The notes under the pieces: generated by a model
Databases searched by the model: none
Told to the model about the DNA's origin: nothing
The model's input: the letters and a program-made list of their open reading frames with translations, nothing else
Position numbers and translations under genes: made by a program
Part shown: one piece after another, positions 10,743 to 22,466 of the stretch
Numbering within the stretch: the stretch's first letter is position 1
Layout: every line of letters starts with the position of its first letter
NCBI GenBank assembly: GCA_020736575.1
Contig: JAGPYM010000003.1
Span: forward strand, 2,232,001 to 2,296,000
Reading direction: 5' to 3'
DNA from: Thelonectria olida
Taxonomy: Eukaryota > Ascomycota > Sordariomycetes > Hypocreales > Nectriaceae
Length of the DNA: 64,000 nucleotides

Positions 10743-13700
10743 ACGATTAAACTTATGCTCCCGTGAACCAAAAGGTGAACGGTATAGTCATCTGCTTCCG
10801 GCAATTGGAAGCTGACCGTCGGGAAATAGGAGAGAACGATACGGTCATGGATGGATTCCTTGACCACTAGTCAGCCAAACTGGCTGACAAGGCTGTATAG
10901 TGAAGCCACACACATGGGAAGATATTAGGAAGTTTTAAGGACGGATAGGGAGGAGCGGAGTTGGGCATTCCCTTGGGAGGGTTAGTCGGAGTTAGAGCCG
11001 GAGTCATGATTGTTCGATTTTCTTTTTCAGTTTTCGCTGATTTGCGCGCTGCATCTGCATCTAATCCTCCCCGACCGACGATTTGGCTCATGGATTCAGC
11101 AAAAATGGGAAAAGAAATGGTCCCTGGGTGGAGGTTCGGATTTTTGGCATCTTTCTTACACCTAATGGTCGTGTATATTTTTTACACAAAAAGCGAACGG
11201 GGATGGGGGATAGAGGCTGGAGTCGGATAGTGCACACAAAGGGCGAGGATGAGATGATGGATGGGAACATGGGCATAGGGGAACTCATGATGCTGGGAGA
11301 GCATGAACGGGCCTGGAAGGAAGCAGGACGGAAGGAATCATCATGTATCTATACGTTCTACTGTTGGCAAACACAGAATCTTTTAGCATCTGTTTCGGTC
11401 AGTGGGCTGTGAGGAATGGCTGGGCAAAACTGATACCACCAAAAGTTCAATATTGAATGAAGAGAATGAAGAATCCTGTCCAAGTCAGCGATCAGGTAAG
11501 ACTTGGCAAGGCTGAGCAATGAAAGGCTCAGCTAGAGCAACGTGATTTAGAGACGAGAAAAGTCGCAAAGAGGTTCGAGTCGTGGAGGGATGATCAGCTC
11601 ATGATCATGACAGGCAAGCCGACGCAAGCGAGGGCGGAGCTCATGGGCACTAACGGTTGGACAGTTGATTCTAGTTCTTGAGGTGTATGAAGAAGGGCAT
11701 TTGCGAGGCAGTGGACGCAGCGAAGGACTTTTGTGAGGTGAAATACGTAATCGATGTGTTGTTTCTGGGGCCGGTTGTCGCCCCGGACTCGAGTCGGGTG
11801 GTCGGGGGAGAAGTTGGTCGCCGGGTGGAACGGGCTTCGGAGGGGGTGAAGGTACGTACCCACAATCCGGGGGGTCGCGGACATCCGAGAAGACGAAAAA
11901 GTTCCATTGCGACCTTCTCAAAGCGGGAAACAAGTCATTGGAGTAGGTATTGCATGCTGGGTCGAGCTGTTGTTACCCTTGTGAGAGCACGTTGTGGAAA
12001 ATCAATAATCAAATGGAGACATCCGAGAGGGGGGAAGCAAAGGGCCATTGCGGCTCCCCAAAGTGAGTCAGGCCGTCTAGGTACGAAGGAGGTGCCGAAA
12101 GATCCGGTTGAGGATGTTGAGAGATGCAGGATGGGCATGTTTGTTTGGGATGGGCAGCCAAGGCGGCAGACGGGACGGGAGATGGGGGATGGGGATCGGC
12201 ATCTAAAGCACCATGGCGTTATGATGATTTCCTCACTGGACAGGCTTGGCTTGGGGGTGTGATGGTGATGATCCGGTGTATCAAAAGAACAAGTCACATA
12301 TCGGTACCTATGTCAGGAAGCTGGGAGGGGGGAAGTTGTCTCATGCAAAGGGACTGGTGTTATGCCCAAGGATTCCTTGGATCGGTCAAGCGCATGCTGT
12401 GCAACAGAGCGGCACATTTCTTGAAAGTCCGAGGTCAACAAGGTGATAATCGATCACGCCTTTTTACAAAATGCATGGATTTGTCTGGGGGAAGAGTCAA
12501 GAAGGGAGGGTTGCATCCCACTCGCACATCAACGCCTTTTCGACAGAGAACAAGGGGTTGTAGCCAAGAGTCGGCCCTGTTTCGACCACCTCCGACATTT
12601 CGTTCTCTTCTCCAGGACGTGTAAGACGGGGCCTCTGTTGGTCCTGAATCTATTTTGGATTGGCCCAACGGACAAGAGACGGAGATGGGTGGGTTGTTCT
12701 TGGCTCTCCATGCATCCATATTTGGCGTTCCGAGGCTGCGGCCCGCCAACCCAGTGGGCGGAGAAGATAAAAAAGACACGAAGGATCTGGCGATGGCGGC
12801 GCTCGTGAGATGCACAAAAAGGCGGGATGCATGATGGATGGATGACCTCGGAGTTAAGGGTGAAGCAGGGGACGTAAGACGATGAGGAGGTGCAGGGTTG
12901 GGTTGCGAGTTGGAGCAATTTGTTGACTCTGTTTAAGTTTGTATCGATGAATGAATAAGATATTACTTTAGCATGAGGTAGTCTGAATCATGTTTCCAGT
13001 TGAATAAAAAAATACGAGGCAAGTCATGAGTCTGCATTCGTCCGTGTATTCCATGAGACAATTAGGTTATTACCGCAGACGCCAAAGGTCATATGTAGAC
13101 TGCAAAAGACAAAGTGTCGGAAAGAAGCTCGTCAATTCGACAAGTTGTGGAGATGTTTAAAAAGGCCAATCCAATAGTCTACGTACGTATGAGGATAATT
13201 GCTCAGGACTCATACGGACAACTGGTTGGCTGAGCCTAGGGTTTAGGGGTGTCAATGGTCCATGGGTGTGGGCTGCCCGCCTTTCAAAGGTGCCAAGGGC
13301 CAAGGCAAAAGTTCCTTACCAGCAGCTTGGGCCCTTTTTTGGGCGACAGCGGCTATGGTCGGGTGCCCGGAGAAGAGCGAACAACGATGGGCCCCGTGGG
13401 ATGGGACGAGATGCAGTGAGGTGAGTGTGTTTCTTGTTGGAACCAGCGGCGGACCAACGACGTTCCGGTGGGATTGGGATTGGGATTGGCATCTTTGAAT
13501 GGTTTCTTAGTGAGGACAATCGTTGCAGATCCTTGGGCTGAAGGGGGCGGACGGACCGCGATGTTTTGCGAGACTCCAGAGGGCTGAGGAAGACTGACGG
13601 CTGAAAGAATGAATAGTCGCGCTGCACGTTTCAAATAGACGATGCAGAATTCTAGACCCAAACCTCCAAGCCGATGACATGCAGCAAGCTGGACGGTGAT

Positions 13701-16371
13701 TTATTAGCAGCGCCATGGCCGAGGAAACGCCAAGTCGAGACTCCCGGCCGAGTGAAGGGCTGGGCAAAAAGAGTTCGGACGATCCGCGCGCGATAGTGAT
13801 ACAGGCTATTGCTGGCCTGGGAACTTTGCAACGAAAGTACGGGCATATATTCTAACATGCAGTTGGAGTGACGTGGTACTTTAAGGTTACAATTCATTTT
13901 GTCAAGAAGATTGGCCAGACGAAAATCCTCACAACGCCCTCACAGTAACGCTATGAGCATCAACCATAGGGCATAACATTACTCTCACAATATTCCTAAA
14001 CCCGTGTACCGTACCCCGTTCATGCGCAAGTGCAGCACTCATTCCTCATAGAGTAATCACCGCGGAGTGATGGCGTTCAAAAAGATCCTCACTCGAAACT
14101 TCTTATTAATCATCAATCAATCAACTCGCAATCAATCTCGGACAAAAAGCCCAACCTTCACAGACGTTGCGTCCCATGGCCGTGCCGCAATATCCGTCTT
14201 CATCGACACTCACCTCCTCGTTCCGGCATAGCGTTGCATCTCTTGCGTCGTTCCCCCCGAGATGGAGAGCCCCTTCCCATTTGGCCATTGGCATCTGCTG
14301 TTGCCATTTTGCGTGCAGAGGTTATTTCCCCACAGCACCAACAGAAGGACAAGGCATTGGAAGGTGCAACACACACAGCACTCAGTCACTCGCGCACGTC
14401 GGACGCTTTTCTGGTGGTCCTGGCAGAATGCAGAAAGGGCCAGACGACCCAGCGAATCGACAACCCAGTCGACCCTTCCCTTTGTGGGGCTCCCTTGTGG
14501 GTTGTGGCTTCTCTCTGCGGTTCTGTGGGCCCGTGACCCGCGCCCGGGGGACCTTTTGGCGGGAATGGGGCCGGGGGTCGGGGGTCGGACATGCCAGGTC
14601 AAGCCATCCCATCCCATCCCAGGACCCAGGTTGCCCAGGGTTGCCGGGCAAGCAGGGACCCAGACAGTGGAGGACTGCTTCCTTCTTTGCTTCCATTTGC
14701 ATCATGAGGCACGAGATACGTGCATTTGACACGTCGGGGAACTTTGCAAGGACGGGCTGGCATCAAACCTGGAAACAATCATGGGTAATGTGAGAGGTGA
14801 GTTGCACTGAGAGGTATCAGGTTGAATCTCCAGGCTTCCATTCTGCCGCTGATTTGTTTACTTCGTAACTTACCTGTGGTTGCAACTGTAACAGAGCCCG
14901 TTCGGGGACTGTACGACCGAAGTGAGAAGTCCACACTTCAAATCGCGCCTTCCCCGACGGTACCTTGCCGTCCCGTCCGTTCCTTCCCTTTGAACCTATC
15001 GCATCGCGTCGCATTGAGTATCCGTATCGTATCGTGTCCTATCAGAGCCAAGCCGATTCCGCGGCAGCGTCGTGCCTCAACGCCTTTCAAACATCCATTC
15101 TCTATCACAAAAAGGCCCTCAACCATCGACGCCTGAGTCGTTTCGGCCCATCTCCGCTCTAGCACAGGCATTGCAAGGCATTGATTGATCGACAGCCGCC
15201 ACTTCCTACGTTCCAAGATTGGCCCTGACTGGCCCTGAGGAACTCGGAACAAATACATGAACGAATACCGTACTTGGCTGCATCTGCGGAGTAACTCACA
15301 GGTACGGGACCCTTTGTAAAGTACACCACCACCACCAATGCATGTTTAGACCGTCATCCCCTGCCGCCAAAATGTCGATGCCAATGCAAATGCCAACGCC
15401 AAAGAGTGCGGCTCGCAGGCCATCCCGGATGGCGGCTCCATCTCATCGGATCCCGTTGATGAAGGGAATCAAGACTAAAAGTAGATGCAGACAAACACAC
15501 ACACTCACATCGGCGCACGCGCACAATCAAACAAATCTGAAAAGAACAGCCACCCGCCACTTTCTCTTCTTCGGTCGCGCCATATCGCCACTCTGCGCCG
15601 GTGCCACGATCCACACACCCTCACATCCAACCTCGAACCTTTCCCGCTACGTACCTGCGCTCCTGTACAATTGCCTTCCTCTTACTACTTCTCTACGCCG
15701 AGAAAAGAGCTGGGGATCGCCTTGGATTATTCCCCGGTCTCCAGACGACGGATACTCGATCCATTCTTCCATTCGGAGTTCCGTTTCCCACTCCACTCCC
15801 TCTCGATTTCCGCGACCAAAACGTGGGCCCCTCTTTCGCAGTCGTCGTCGCCCTGACCCTGCGATCCTGGTTTCGAACAAAAGAGCCGCCGTGTTGCACG
15901 TTCCACGCCCCTTCCATCCCCATTTCAACACCCACAGCCGCAAACAGTAGCGACCTGGCCTGGCCTGTCGCCCTCGTTTTCTCCTTCTGGCTCAGCGCAC
16001 CCTTTCTCGTTTCTACTCAGCTCACGCCCCCTGTCAGGCCTTCTCCTCAAACCCCCTGGCTGCTTGCGATCTGGTGCCCTTCCTTTCATGACGGACGGCC
16101 CTCCTCCCGGCTCCACGCTGACTGTCGCCTCAACGTCTTTTCTTCGATGTTGGCTCACTCGTTTTCTTACTCCTCAACCTCTCTCCACTGAGCTCCAGTG
16201 CGGGTCGTTATGATCACTCTCCTCAGCCTGTCGCACTCTACGGAGACTCCTGCGGCGACAGTTCCTTGAGTCGCACGCCCCCAAAACCCTTTGACTTGTC
16301 CCGCTCTTCCCCGATCCGTTTCGGTGTGGACAGAGTCAAGAGAACATCGTATATAACTCTGGCATCCCCCC
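10743..16371. other. Gene-poor 5.6 kb stretch
   Basis: No recognisable protein or RNA gene was found here. ORFs of up to about 200 codons (11678-12262, 14167-14793, 15342-15950) overlap others on both strands and show no known motif. The segment from about 14,900 to 16,371 is C/T-rich and is probably the promoter and long leader of the PH-domain gene. A GGGATT repeat lies at about 13,469-13,489 and a CATCC repeat near 14,605-14,620. An unrecognised lncRNA or orphan gene cannot be excluded. Confidence 0.5.
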
Positions 16372-17692
16372 ATGGAACCCTCCAGGGTCCCGGCCGAGGA
16401 CCATGGATCAACTCCGACCGCGCCTGAATCGCCGCCTCTTCGGCGGCGCGTCTCGATGGAAGAGGACCTGTTGTACAAGAAGATCATGATAGGACCCCGC
16501 CGTCCCTCACTGCCGCCCCCGTACCAGTGCGATTCACCCAAGCCCTCTACTTCGCAACAAGGAAATGTATCTGGCAAAGGGAAAGAGGTTGCGACTGAAG
16601 GGGGCGGCCAAGGAAGCCACTACCCGCTTGACGACGGAGTTGATGGGGAGGAAGAGTTGCCGGCTTACAACTCATCAATAACGCTGGAGGGAGTGTTCTG
16701 CAAGAAGCATGAAATCGAAAACACCACTAAAAGAGCCGAAGATCGCCAATGGCGTAACGTATACGTCACACTCCAAGGAACCGCGCTCAATATCTACGAT
16801 GTCAAGAAAGCCTGGAGCTGGGGCAGAACGCGCGATGATGGTCCGTCTGTTGATCCTGACAACCCGCCGTGGATGAAGAAGGCGAAGCTCGAGAAGTCTT
16901 ATAGTTTGCTCTACGCGGATGCTGGTATTGCTGCCGACTACAAAAAGTGAGTTGACTTATAAGCTGACATGGCCATGAACGACCTGGTGGACTAAGTGCT
17001 GACATGTTGCGTTTAGGCGTCGGTATGTCATTCGTATTCGCGCAGAAACGGACCAGTTTCTCATCTCTTGTGTTGAGTTGAGCACCTTCATCAAGTGGTT
17101 GGAGGGCTTGTTCGCCGCCATCGATGTTGCTACCCCCATCGATGATCGAGACTTTCCTCGCGACATGTCGATCCCTAGGGTTCAACGCCTTCGCTGGTTC
17201 CGTGGCCAGGATCCCACCCCGACCACCCTTGACTTGTCCGAACTTGAGATTCAGGACCGTGAGGATTCCTCCTCAAACCAGGTGGAGCGCCGTGCGTCTA
17301 CTGCGTCTACCCTAATACCCTCAGAAGCCCCAAGCCACCTACAGCCCGATCCCGCCGAGCACCATGATCCATCAGAACCTCCTCCTCGAATCGACCCAAT
17401 CCACCGCCTAAGCACAACATCATACCCTACTCTCGAGATTGACCCCGGTTCAGGGAAATGGTTCCCAGAGCATCACTGGTCAAACGCCCACGACATGCTG
17501 TACGCCAAGTTATGCTACAGCAATTTACTGTTCAGGAGTCCACGCAAGTCCAATTACATCATCTCCAAAGGCAAACAATGGTATGTGGACTGGGCGACAG
17601 GCCGCATGGTCCGGGTATTGCCCCCAGAGTATGGCGAAATCGATTACTTTGGTGCTTGGCAGACGGTTCACACAGAAAACAGGAGGATCTGA
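16372..17692 (+). CDS. PH-domain protein
   Basis: This is a fungal pleckstrin-homology protein, probably acting at membranes through phosphoinositide binding; its exact role is unknown to me. Two exons, 16372-16946 and 17017-17692, give 416 residues. The intron splits a lysine codon and restores YKKRRYVIRIRAETDQFLISC, a typical PH-domain strand. The PH domain runs from about residue 102 (ITLEGVFCKKHEIE) to about 230, ending in the helix STFIKWLEGLFAAID. Before it lie PPPY (48-51) and LPAY (96-99), both possible WW-domain or Rsp5 ubiquitin-ligase sites. A conserved-looking C-terminal block starts near residue 340 (HWSNAHDMLYAKLCYSNLL). The start at 16372 follows a long C/T-rich leader. Confidence 0.85.
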
Positions 17693-18480
17693 ATCCATTC
17701 GGTTTACGAGGACGCATCGACGAACATCATGGCCCATCTACAATTCTTTGTTTCATATATTCATCTTCGGAGCATTACATCGGCGGTCTTCAAAAACGGC
17801 ATCGACATCGTATCATTCATCATTCCTCATCACCTAACTACTCAACAACAACCTACCGAACCGGGATCATCAGATCCCTCACTTCAAACTTATCTATACG
17901 ACATTCGGAAGAACGCGGGCTTGACCTTCTTCCTTACGGATTGACCGACACCTTATAAAGCATTTCCGCATACAAGAGCCAAAACGGCCATTTTTCTTAA
18001 ATTTTCTCATCTGGGCTTTTTATATATTGCATACCCGGCGCATGAACGGTGCATAGCCACGGTGGCGGGGAGTTGGAGTACATCGGCAAAAGTCGACTTT
18101 GATGCTGTCTTTTTTTGGGGGTTTTTTTTTTGTCTTTTTTCACTTGTCTATATCGCCTTGAAACTCATTGAATGGGTTCTTAGAGATGGCAATCATGTGG
18201 AGGAGGGATTCCCTTCTTCTACATGTCATTTGTATATATTAACGGTTGTGGCACCCGTGAGAGCGTAGCCTGTACATAGTGACGGATGAATTCAAAGCGC
18301 TGAGCTGCAAGATCAACTGGTACAGTTATCGATCAGTGTCCATTCAAAGATGCGGAAAGGGGTGCCAGAGGAAGCCTCTGCGAAACGCCGTCTTAGGTTC
18401 TCATGATTTCCAGTAATAGCCTAGCCAGATGCGGCTAGTAATGTTCAGCTCCGTGGGTCGGTAGGTACGTGGAATACCTA
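17693..18480. other. Intergenic, 3' side of the PH-domain gene
   Basis: This probably includes the PH gene 3' UTR. A TGTATATA (Puf3-type) match is at 18231-18238, about 540 bases past the stop, so it matters only if the transcript reaches it. No gene is seen. Confidence 0.45.
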
Positions 18481-18530
18481 TACACGCATATACAAATTTG
18501 CAACACGCACATACAACTAAACCTATTTTA
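18481..18530 (+). repeat. Left terminal inverted repeat of the MITE
   Basis: It begins tacacgcatatacaaatttg and matches the reverse complement of 18744-18793 at 44 of 50 positions by my count. Confidence 0.85.
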
Positions 18531-18743
18531 GCGACCGTTAAAGTACCCTAACTACTAAACCCTAACTAATTTACATTTAATAGCTAACTCTACCCCTAAT
18601 ATTAACTTGAATTCCTATCCCTAATCCTATTTAAAATCCTAACTAACCCTAACTTTTCAAGTTAAATTAATATTTAATTAATTTAGTGAAAAATAATAAA
18701 ATGAATAAAGTTGAAAAGTGGGGTTAATAGTGGAGTAAATTGA

Positions 18744-18793
18744 TAGAATAGATTTAGTTATATGTGTATGTTGCGAATTTGTATATGCGTGTA
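18744..18793 (-). repeat. Right terminal inverted repeat of the MITE
   Basis: Read on the minus strand from 18793 it begins tacacgcatatacaaattcg. The first 18 bases are identical to the left end. Confidence 0.85.
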
Positions 18794-18795
18794 TA

Positions 18796-19404
18796 GTGTT
18801 CTGAGTGCACGTGCTTAGTAACTCTTCATACTACACACTGAAGCGGTTGAAAGATGTCTCTGCTGAAGAAGATGAAGCTTGAAAGCCCTAATTTATTACA
18901 TTATTGTCAAAAAAAGCCGATAATCCAGGCACACAATGGAGGTCGATACAGGCCAAACCCTGGCCTTGCATCTAACACAATAAGCTTCTCAATAGGGCTC
19001 ACAGTTGGTCTCAAAGCGAACATCCCTGCCGAGTACACCTTACTCAAGGAACCTTATCCCCCTCTCCAATATATCATTACATATCATAAAACTGGCCTAA
19101 GCTCATAATGAAACCTCAAAGTTCAAGACGCCGCTCATTACCTCTTGGAACGTGAATGTGTACTATCCCCCAACTCACAAAGCCCCGACCGTACCCTCAA
19201 TCCAACCCTCTTCGACGTTATCGAGAATGCGCTGAGGCTTGCCTTGATCTTGACGTCATATCAGACATTATTCTAGCAGTACTACTCGTCAGTTTCAATC
19301 TACCTCAGGTTCGTAGCCCCTTTACCCCTGTGTTTTTTTCTCCCCCTCCCTTCAAATTACAAGGCGCTCCCGCTGTAGTAAAATAAAATAAATCATGACA
19401 ACGT
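18796..19404. other. Intergenic, 3' side of Nnf1
   Basis: No gene or repeat is recognised beyond the MITE edge. The 84-codon ORF at 18854 has no recognisable feature. Confidence 0.5.
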
Positions 19405-20414
19405 CTACGTCCCTACCGCCTCAACCGCAGCAAGACTCTCCCTCGTCTCGGCAGCTAAATCATCGACGACAGGCCTCAGGGCGTCATTGGCACCACGGAC
19501 GTCGGCGACGACGGCGTCGAGGCGGTCGAGCAGGGCGGCAATCTCCTCGCGCTGCTGGCGGACTTGGTCGTGCAGCAGGGCATTTTGCGACTGCGTCGTT
19601 TGCAGGCGGGCGTTGAGCTGGGACTGATGGGCCGTGAGGGCGGGGTGCAGGTGGGCGGAGAGGATGGCGTCTGGAGGGAGTAGATGGGGTCTAGAGGGTC
19701 GCGGTTGTTAGTTCTTGTCGGTGAGCAGTGGGGTGAAGAAGGGGGGTTAAGTACGGTGTTGGTTGCGTGCTTTCGTCGGATTGGGATAGTTCAGCTCGAC
19801 GGCTGGCGGCGTCAGCGATGAGGCTCTCGAGGTCGTTGAGTTTGGGGACGACCTGTCTCGCGACTAGGATATTCTCGAATTCCTTCTGTTGATCCAACAA
19901 TTAGCATCCAGAGCCACAACGTAAATCTCATCCCCGACAGGGAAATCGTCCCAAACTCTCCAAACTAGCCCCCTTATAACACACAGCAAAGAAAGAAAAA
20001 GAACTGCTGTTGCTTCCACAAACTCACCTCACACTTCTCCCCCAGCTTGTCCACCATCTGCGACTGCACCTGTCTCAGCACGCCCTCGGCCTTCCTGGCC
20101 ACGGTCGGATAGCACCCGGCAAAGTTCTGCCAGGCCAGCTTGCGCAGCGTGCGCTGCAGCCGCTGGGCGTAGAGCTCCTGCAGACGTTCTGCGCGCGGGC
20201 CGGGAGCCACGGGCGTGTGTCGCGTGGGCAGCGGCGGCGAGGCGGGGGGCGCGGCGTCGTCATCTGCTGCATCGTCGTCGGCGGCGGGATGTTGTTGGGT
20301 GGGGGTGTCGCCGTTCGGGACGGCGGCGTCCTGGGTGTCTTGCTGCATTGGCTCTGCGTCGTTAGGCGGGGGATTCGCGACGGGAGGACCGTCTGGTTGC
20401 AATTGGGACGGCAT
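19405..20414 (-). CDS. NNF1: Kinetochore protein Nnf1 (MIND/Mis12 complex)
   Basis: Nnf1 (PMF1 in animals) is a subunit of the Mis12/MIND complex, which links centromeric chromatin to the Ndc80 complex. Exons 20414-20028, 19885-19755 and 19690-19405 give 267 residues. The N-terminal 70 residues are disordered and acidic or proline-rich. The conserved helical region starts RAERLQELYAQRLQRTLRKL, followed by WQNFAGCYPTVARKAEG and EKCEKEFENILVARQVVPKLNDLE. A coiled-coil C-terminus (QSQLNARLQTTQSQNALLHD) ends in LDRLDAVVADV and VDDLAAET. For the second intron, only the acceptor at 19692-19691 keeps the frame. The start at 20414 is the only in-frame ATG upstream of the conserved region. Confidence 0.85.
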
Positions 20415-21155
20415 TGCTTGGGTGTGAGGGCGGGGGAGCTTTGTGGTGATGATGGTTGATGGCGGGGGGCGGTTGAAGTGGGAGACGCGGCGCGTCGGTG
20501 CTTTATCGCACTGCAGCAACTAATGCGAAGACTATCTTGCCCCACATTCTCCAAATCACTCGTTAACTACCCTAGTTGTTAAGCCCCTCAGCTTAAAACT
20601 AACGGGTTAGGATTACCTAAGTAAGGTTCGTCAGGTTTACATAGGGTCATCCTTATGGCTAGGAAGGATCAGATACCTAAGTGGAGGGTTCATACGTGGA
20701 TATAAAAATGTGACAAAGATCGTGTGGCTTGCAGCTTGCAGACATGAGGTGTACATTTATGACGAAACCTCACAGGGGTCGTATAGTTCTACCTAATCGG
20801 TTCGAGTAATTCATAAGCGTAATGTAGCTTTGTCTATTTTTACACCTAGGAAAAAACTGCCCTGCCAATGGCAATGTGGGTGTGCATCTCTATCGAATCC
20901 TTGTTCTCATCTCGTCAAAACCGGTGCTCCCATTCCATCCCTCCCATATATCCATAGAGACCCAGATCCTATATGTATGCCTTTGACCCAGGTACCCTCC
21001 CAAGTGTACACCCCATTCTATCCCGGCCATTGCGTGTGCATAGCAGTATCAACTCCATCTCGTCTCTCCAAGGAAAGTCTATGGGGGTATCGGTAGTAAG
21101 AAAGGGAGAAAACTCAAGGAAAAATCTCGTCTTCTGTAATCGTAATGTCCCGTTT
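20415..21155. other. Intergenic between Nnf1 and the mitochondrial coiled-coil gene
   Basis: This is the Nnf1 promoter plus the 3' region of the next gene. Short cctaagtaaggtt-type words near 20610-20690 belong to a motif family seen before several genes here. No gene is seen. Confidence 0.5.
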
Positions 21156-22466
21156 TTAGTTGGCTGCTAGAATTGCCGCAGCGTCAGCGTCCACGCTGTG
21201 GTCTCGCTTCCCGCCGTTTCGTCGTATCTCCTCCTCTTGCGTCTTTTTTCGTTCCGCCTCCTTCTGCCTCTCGCGGCTCACGTACGTCGCGTATCGCAGA
21301 GTGCCCAAGGTCAGTACCGCCATGAAGAGAATTCCGACAACGGACCGCCGAATCAGGATCCATCGCACCGCCTCAATATCTGACTTGGCGTCACTGCTAA
21401 GCAGGATGCTAATCTTGTAGTTGATTTGTTGAACCTGCGTCACTGTCAACCATGGCCCACCGTTCGAAGTCATCAGCTTGACTTACAGCACTCTCCACCA
21501 CGTTTTGCTCCTCCCGAACCACCATCTTGCGGTCATTGAACATGCCCCGGACATTATCGTTGAGCGTTGATATCTCTTGGTTTAGGGTCTGCGTTAAAAT
21601 GTCCACCTCGTGTTGCAGATGTGTTCGCTGCTGTCTGAGCTGCTCCTCCTCAAGTCGTCGATTGTTTTTGATTTCCGTGCTCAGCTCTGAGCATGCGGCC
21701 GTGAAGAGATACGTCTCCTGCATTGGATTGTTAGCTATTACCTAGCCATTGGCCCAGGGGCATCCCATCTCACATTTTCCACATCACTCTTGCTGACCAA
21801 GGTAGACTGTGCGACATCTAAGTTCTGCGCCAACGACGTGCGAATCGCCTTCATGGAGGTTGTGGCTTGTTCATGCGTGTAACCTCCTTCCGACAACTGC
21901 TTAACCAGGGAGTACGTATCGAAATGATGAATGTATGGAGGCGGTGTCAGGACTGGACCTTGCTTGTCCATGTTCTCCGGTGGCTGCATGTGAAGAACAG
22001 CTTCTAGGGGTCCACTGTGTTTGGCTCCTTGTTTAGCTTCCTCTTGAGCCTGTCGCGCTCGTTCCTCCTCGGGAGTCTGCTCCGTGCTCGAATGCGAGGC
22101 ATTCCTAGCAGTTGACGTCGAACTCGGTTTTTCAGTGGCTTCTGCAGAGGCAGATGTACTAAGATTGGCAGAGCCGGTCGTTGATGGAGGTTCGGAGGAT
22201 TGGTTCGGTTGCTGGGTAGTAATCGGGGTGGCGCCAATGGCCGATGGAGCTGCAGCGGCGATGACATCGGGCAGGGCATCGGGCAAGGCATTGGTGGTAT
22301 GGGACTTGGTACCGTGCAGTGGATTCGGTTCAACGGCCTTGCCTCGCCTCCTGGCAAATGTGCCTCTATGTCGAGCAAGCCCTGCGCCAGCGCGAGGTGG
22401 CCACCCCGCGCGAACGGCTCGCAACGCTTGTGGGCTAAGAAACGTCAAGCGAGCGGCGGTCGTCAT
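21156..22466 (-). CDS. Mitochondrial coiled-coil membrane protein (DUF1640; Fmp32/MCUR1-like)
   Basis: The family includes yeast Fmp32, linked to cytochrome oxidase assembly, and animal CCDC90/MCUR1, linked to the calcium uniporter. Exons 22466-21774, 21717-21487 and 21434-21156 give 400 residues. The N-terminus is rich in Arg and Ala with no early acidic residues (MTTAARLTFLSPQALRAVRA), as expected for a mitochondrial presequence. A low-complexity Ser/Thr/Pro region follows. The DUF1640 domain starts FDTYSLVKQLSEGGYTHEQA and runs into a long coiled coil (LEEEQLRQQRTHLQHEVDIL). Near the C-terminus VRWILIRRSVVGILFMAVL marks one membrane helix, about residues 339-358, followed by a charged tail. 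Exon phases all agree. Confidence 0.88.

Larger units (their letters stand above)
18481..18793. mobile_element. MITE-like element, 313 bp, flanked by TA
   Basis: This short non-coding AT-rich element has terminal inverted repeats of about 50 bases and a TA dinucleotide on each side (18479-18480 and 18794-18795). The duplicated TA is typical of Tc1/mariner-type insertion. In the first 50 bases of the two ends I count 44 identities, and all six differences are C/T or G/A transitions. That pattern suggests RIP-like mutation. The inside has no ORF and contains several CCCTAA and ccctaac words. It lies between the 3' ends of the PH-domain and Nnf1 genes. No transposase is present, so it would be non-autonomous. 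Because the palindrome extends into the TA, the exact end could shift by a base or two. Confidence 0.85.

Noticed and set aside
11560..11600. ggttcgagtcg resembling a tRNA B box (also near 3930)
   Set aside because: No A box or acceptor-stem pairing could be found at the right distances.
18537..18660. CCCTAA words considered as a telomere end or interstitial telomere tract
   Set aside because: They are irregularly spaced, interrupted and inside a TIR element with genes on both sides.
20415..20519. N-terminal extension of Nnf1 to 20519
   Set aside because: The upstream frame has no ATG; it would need a non-ATG start.
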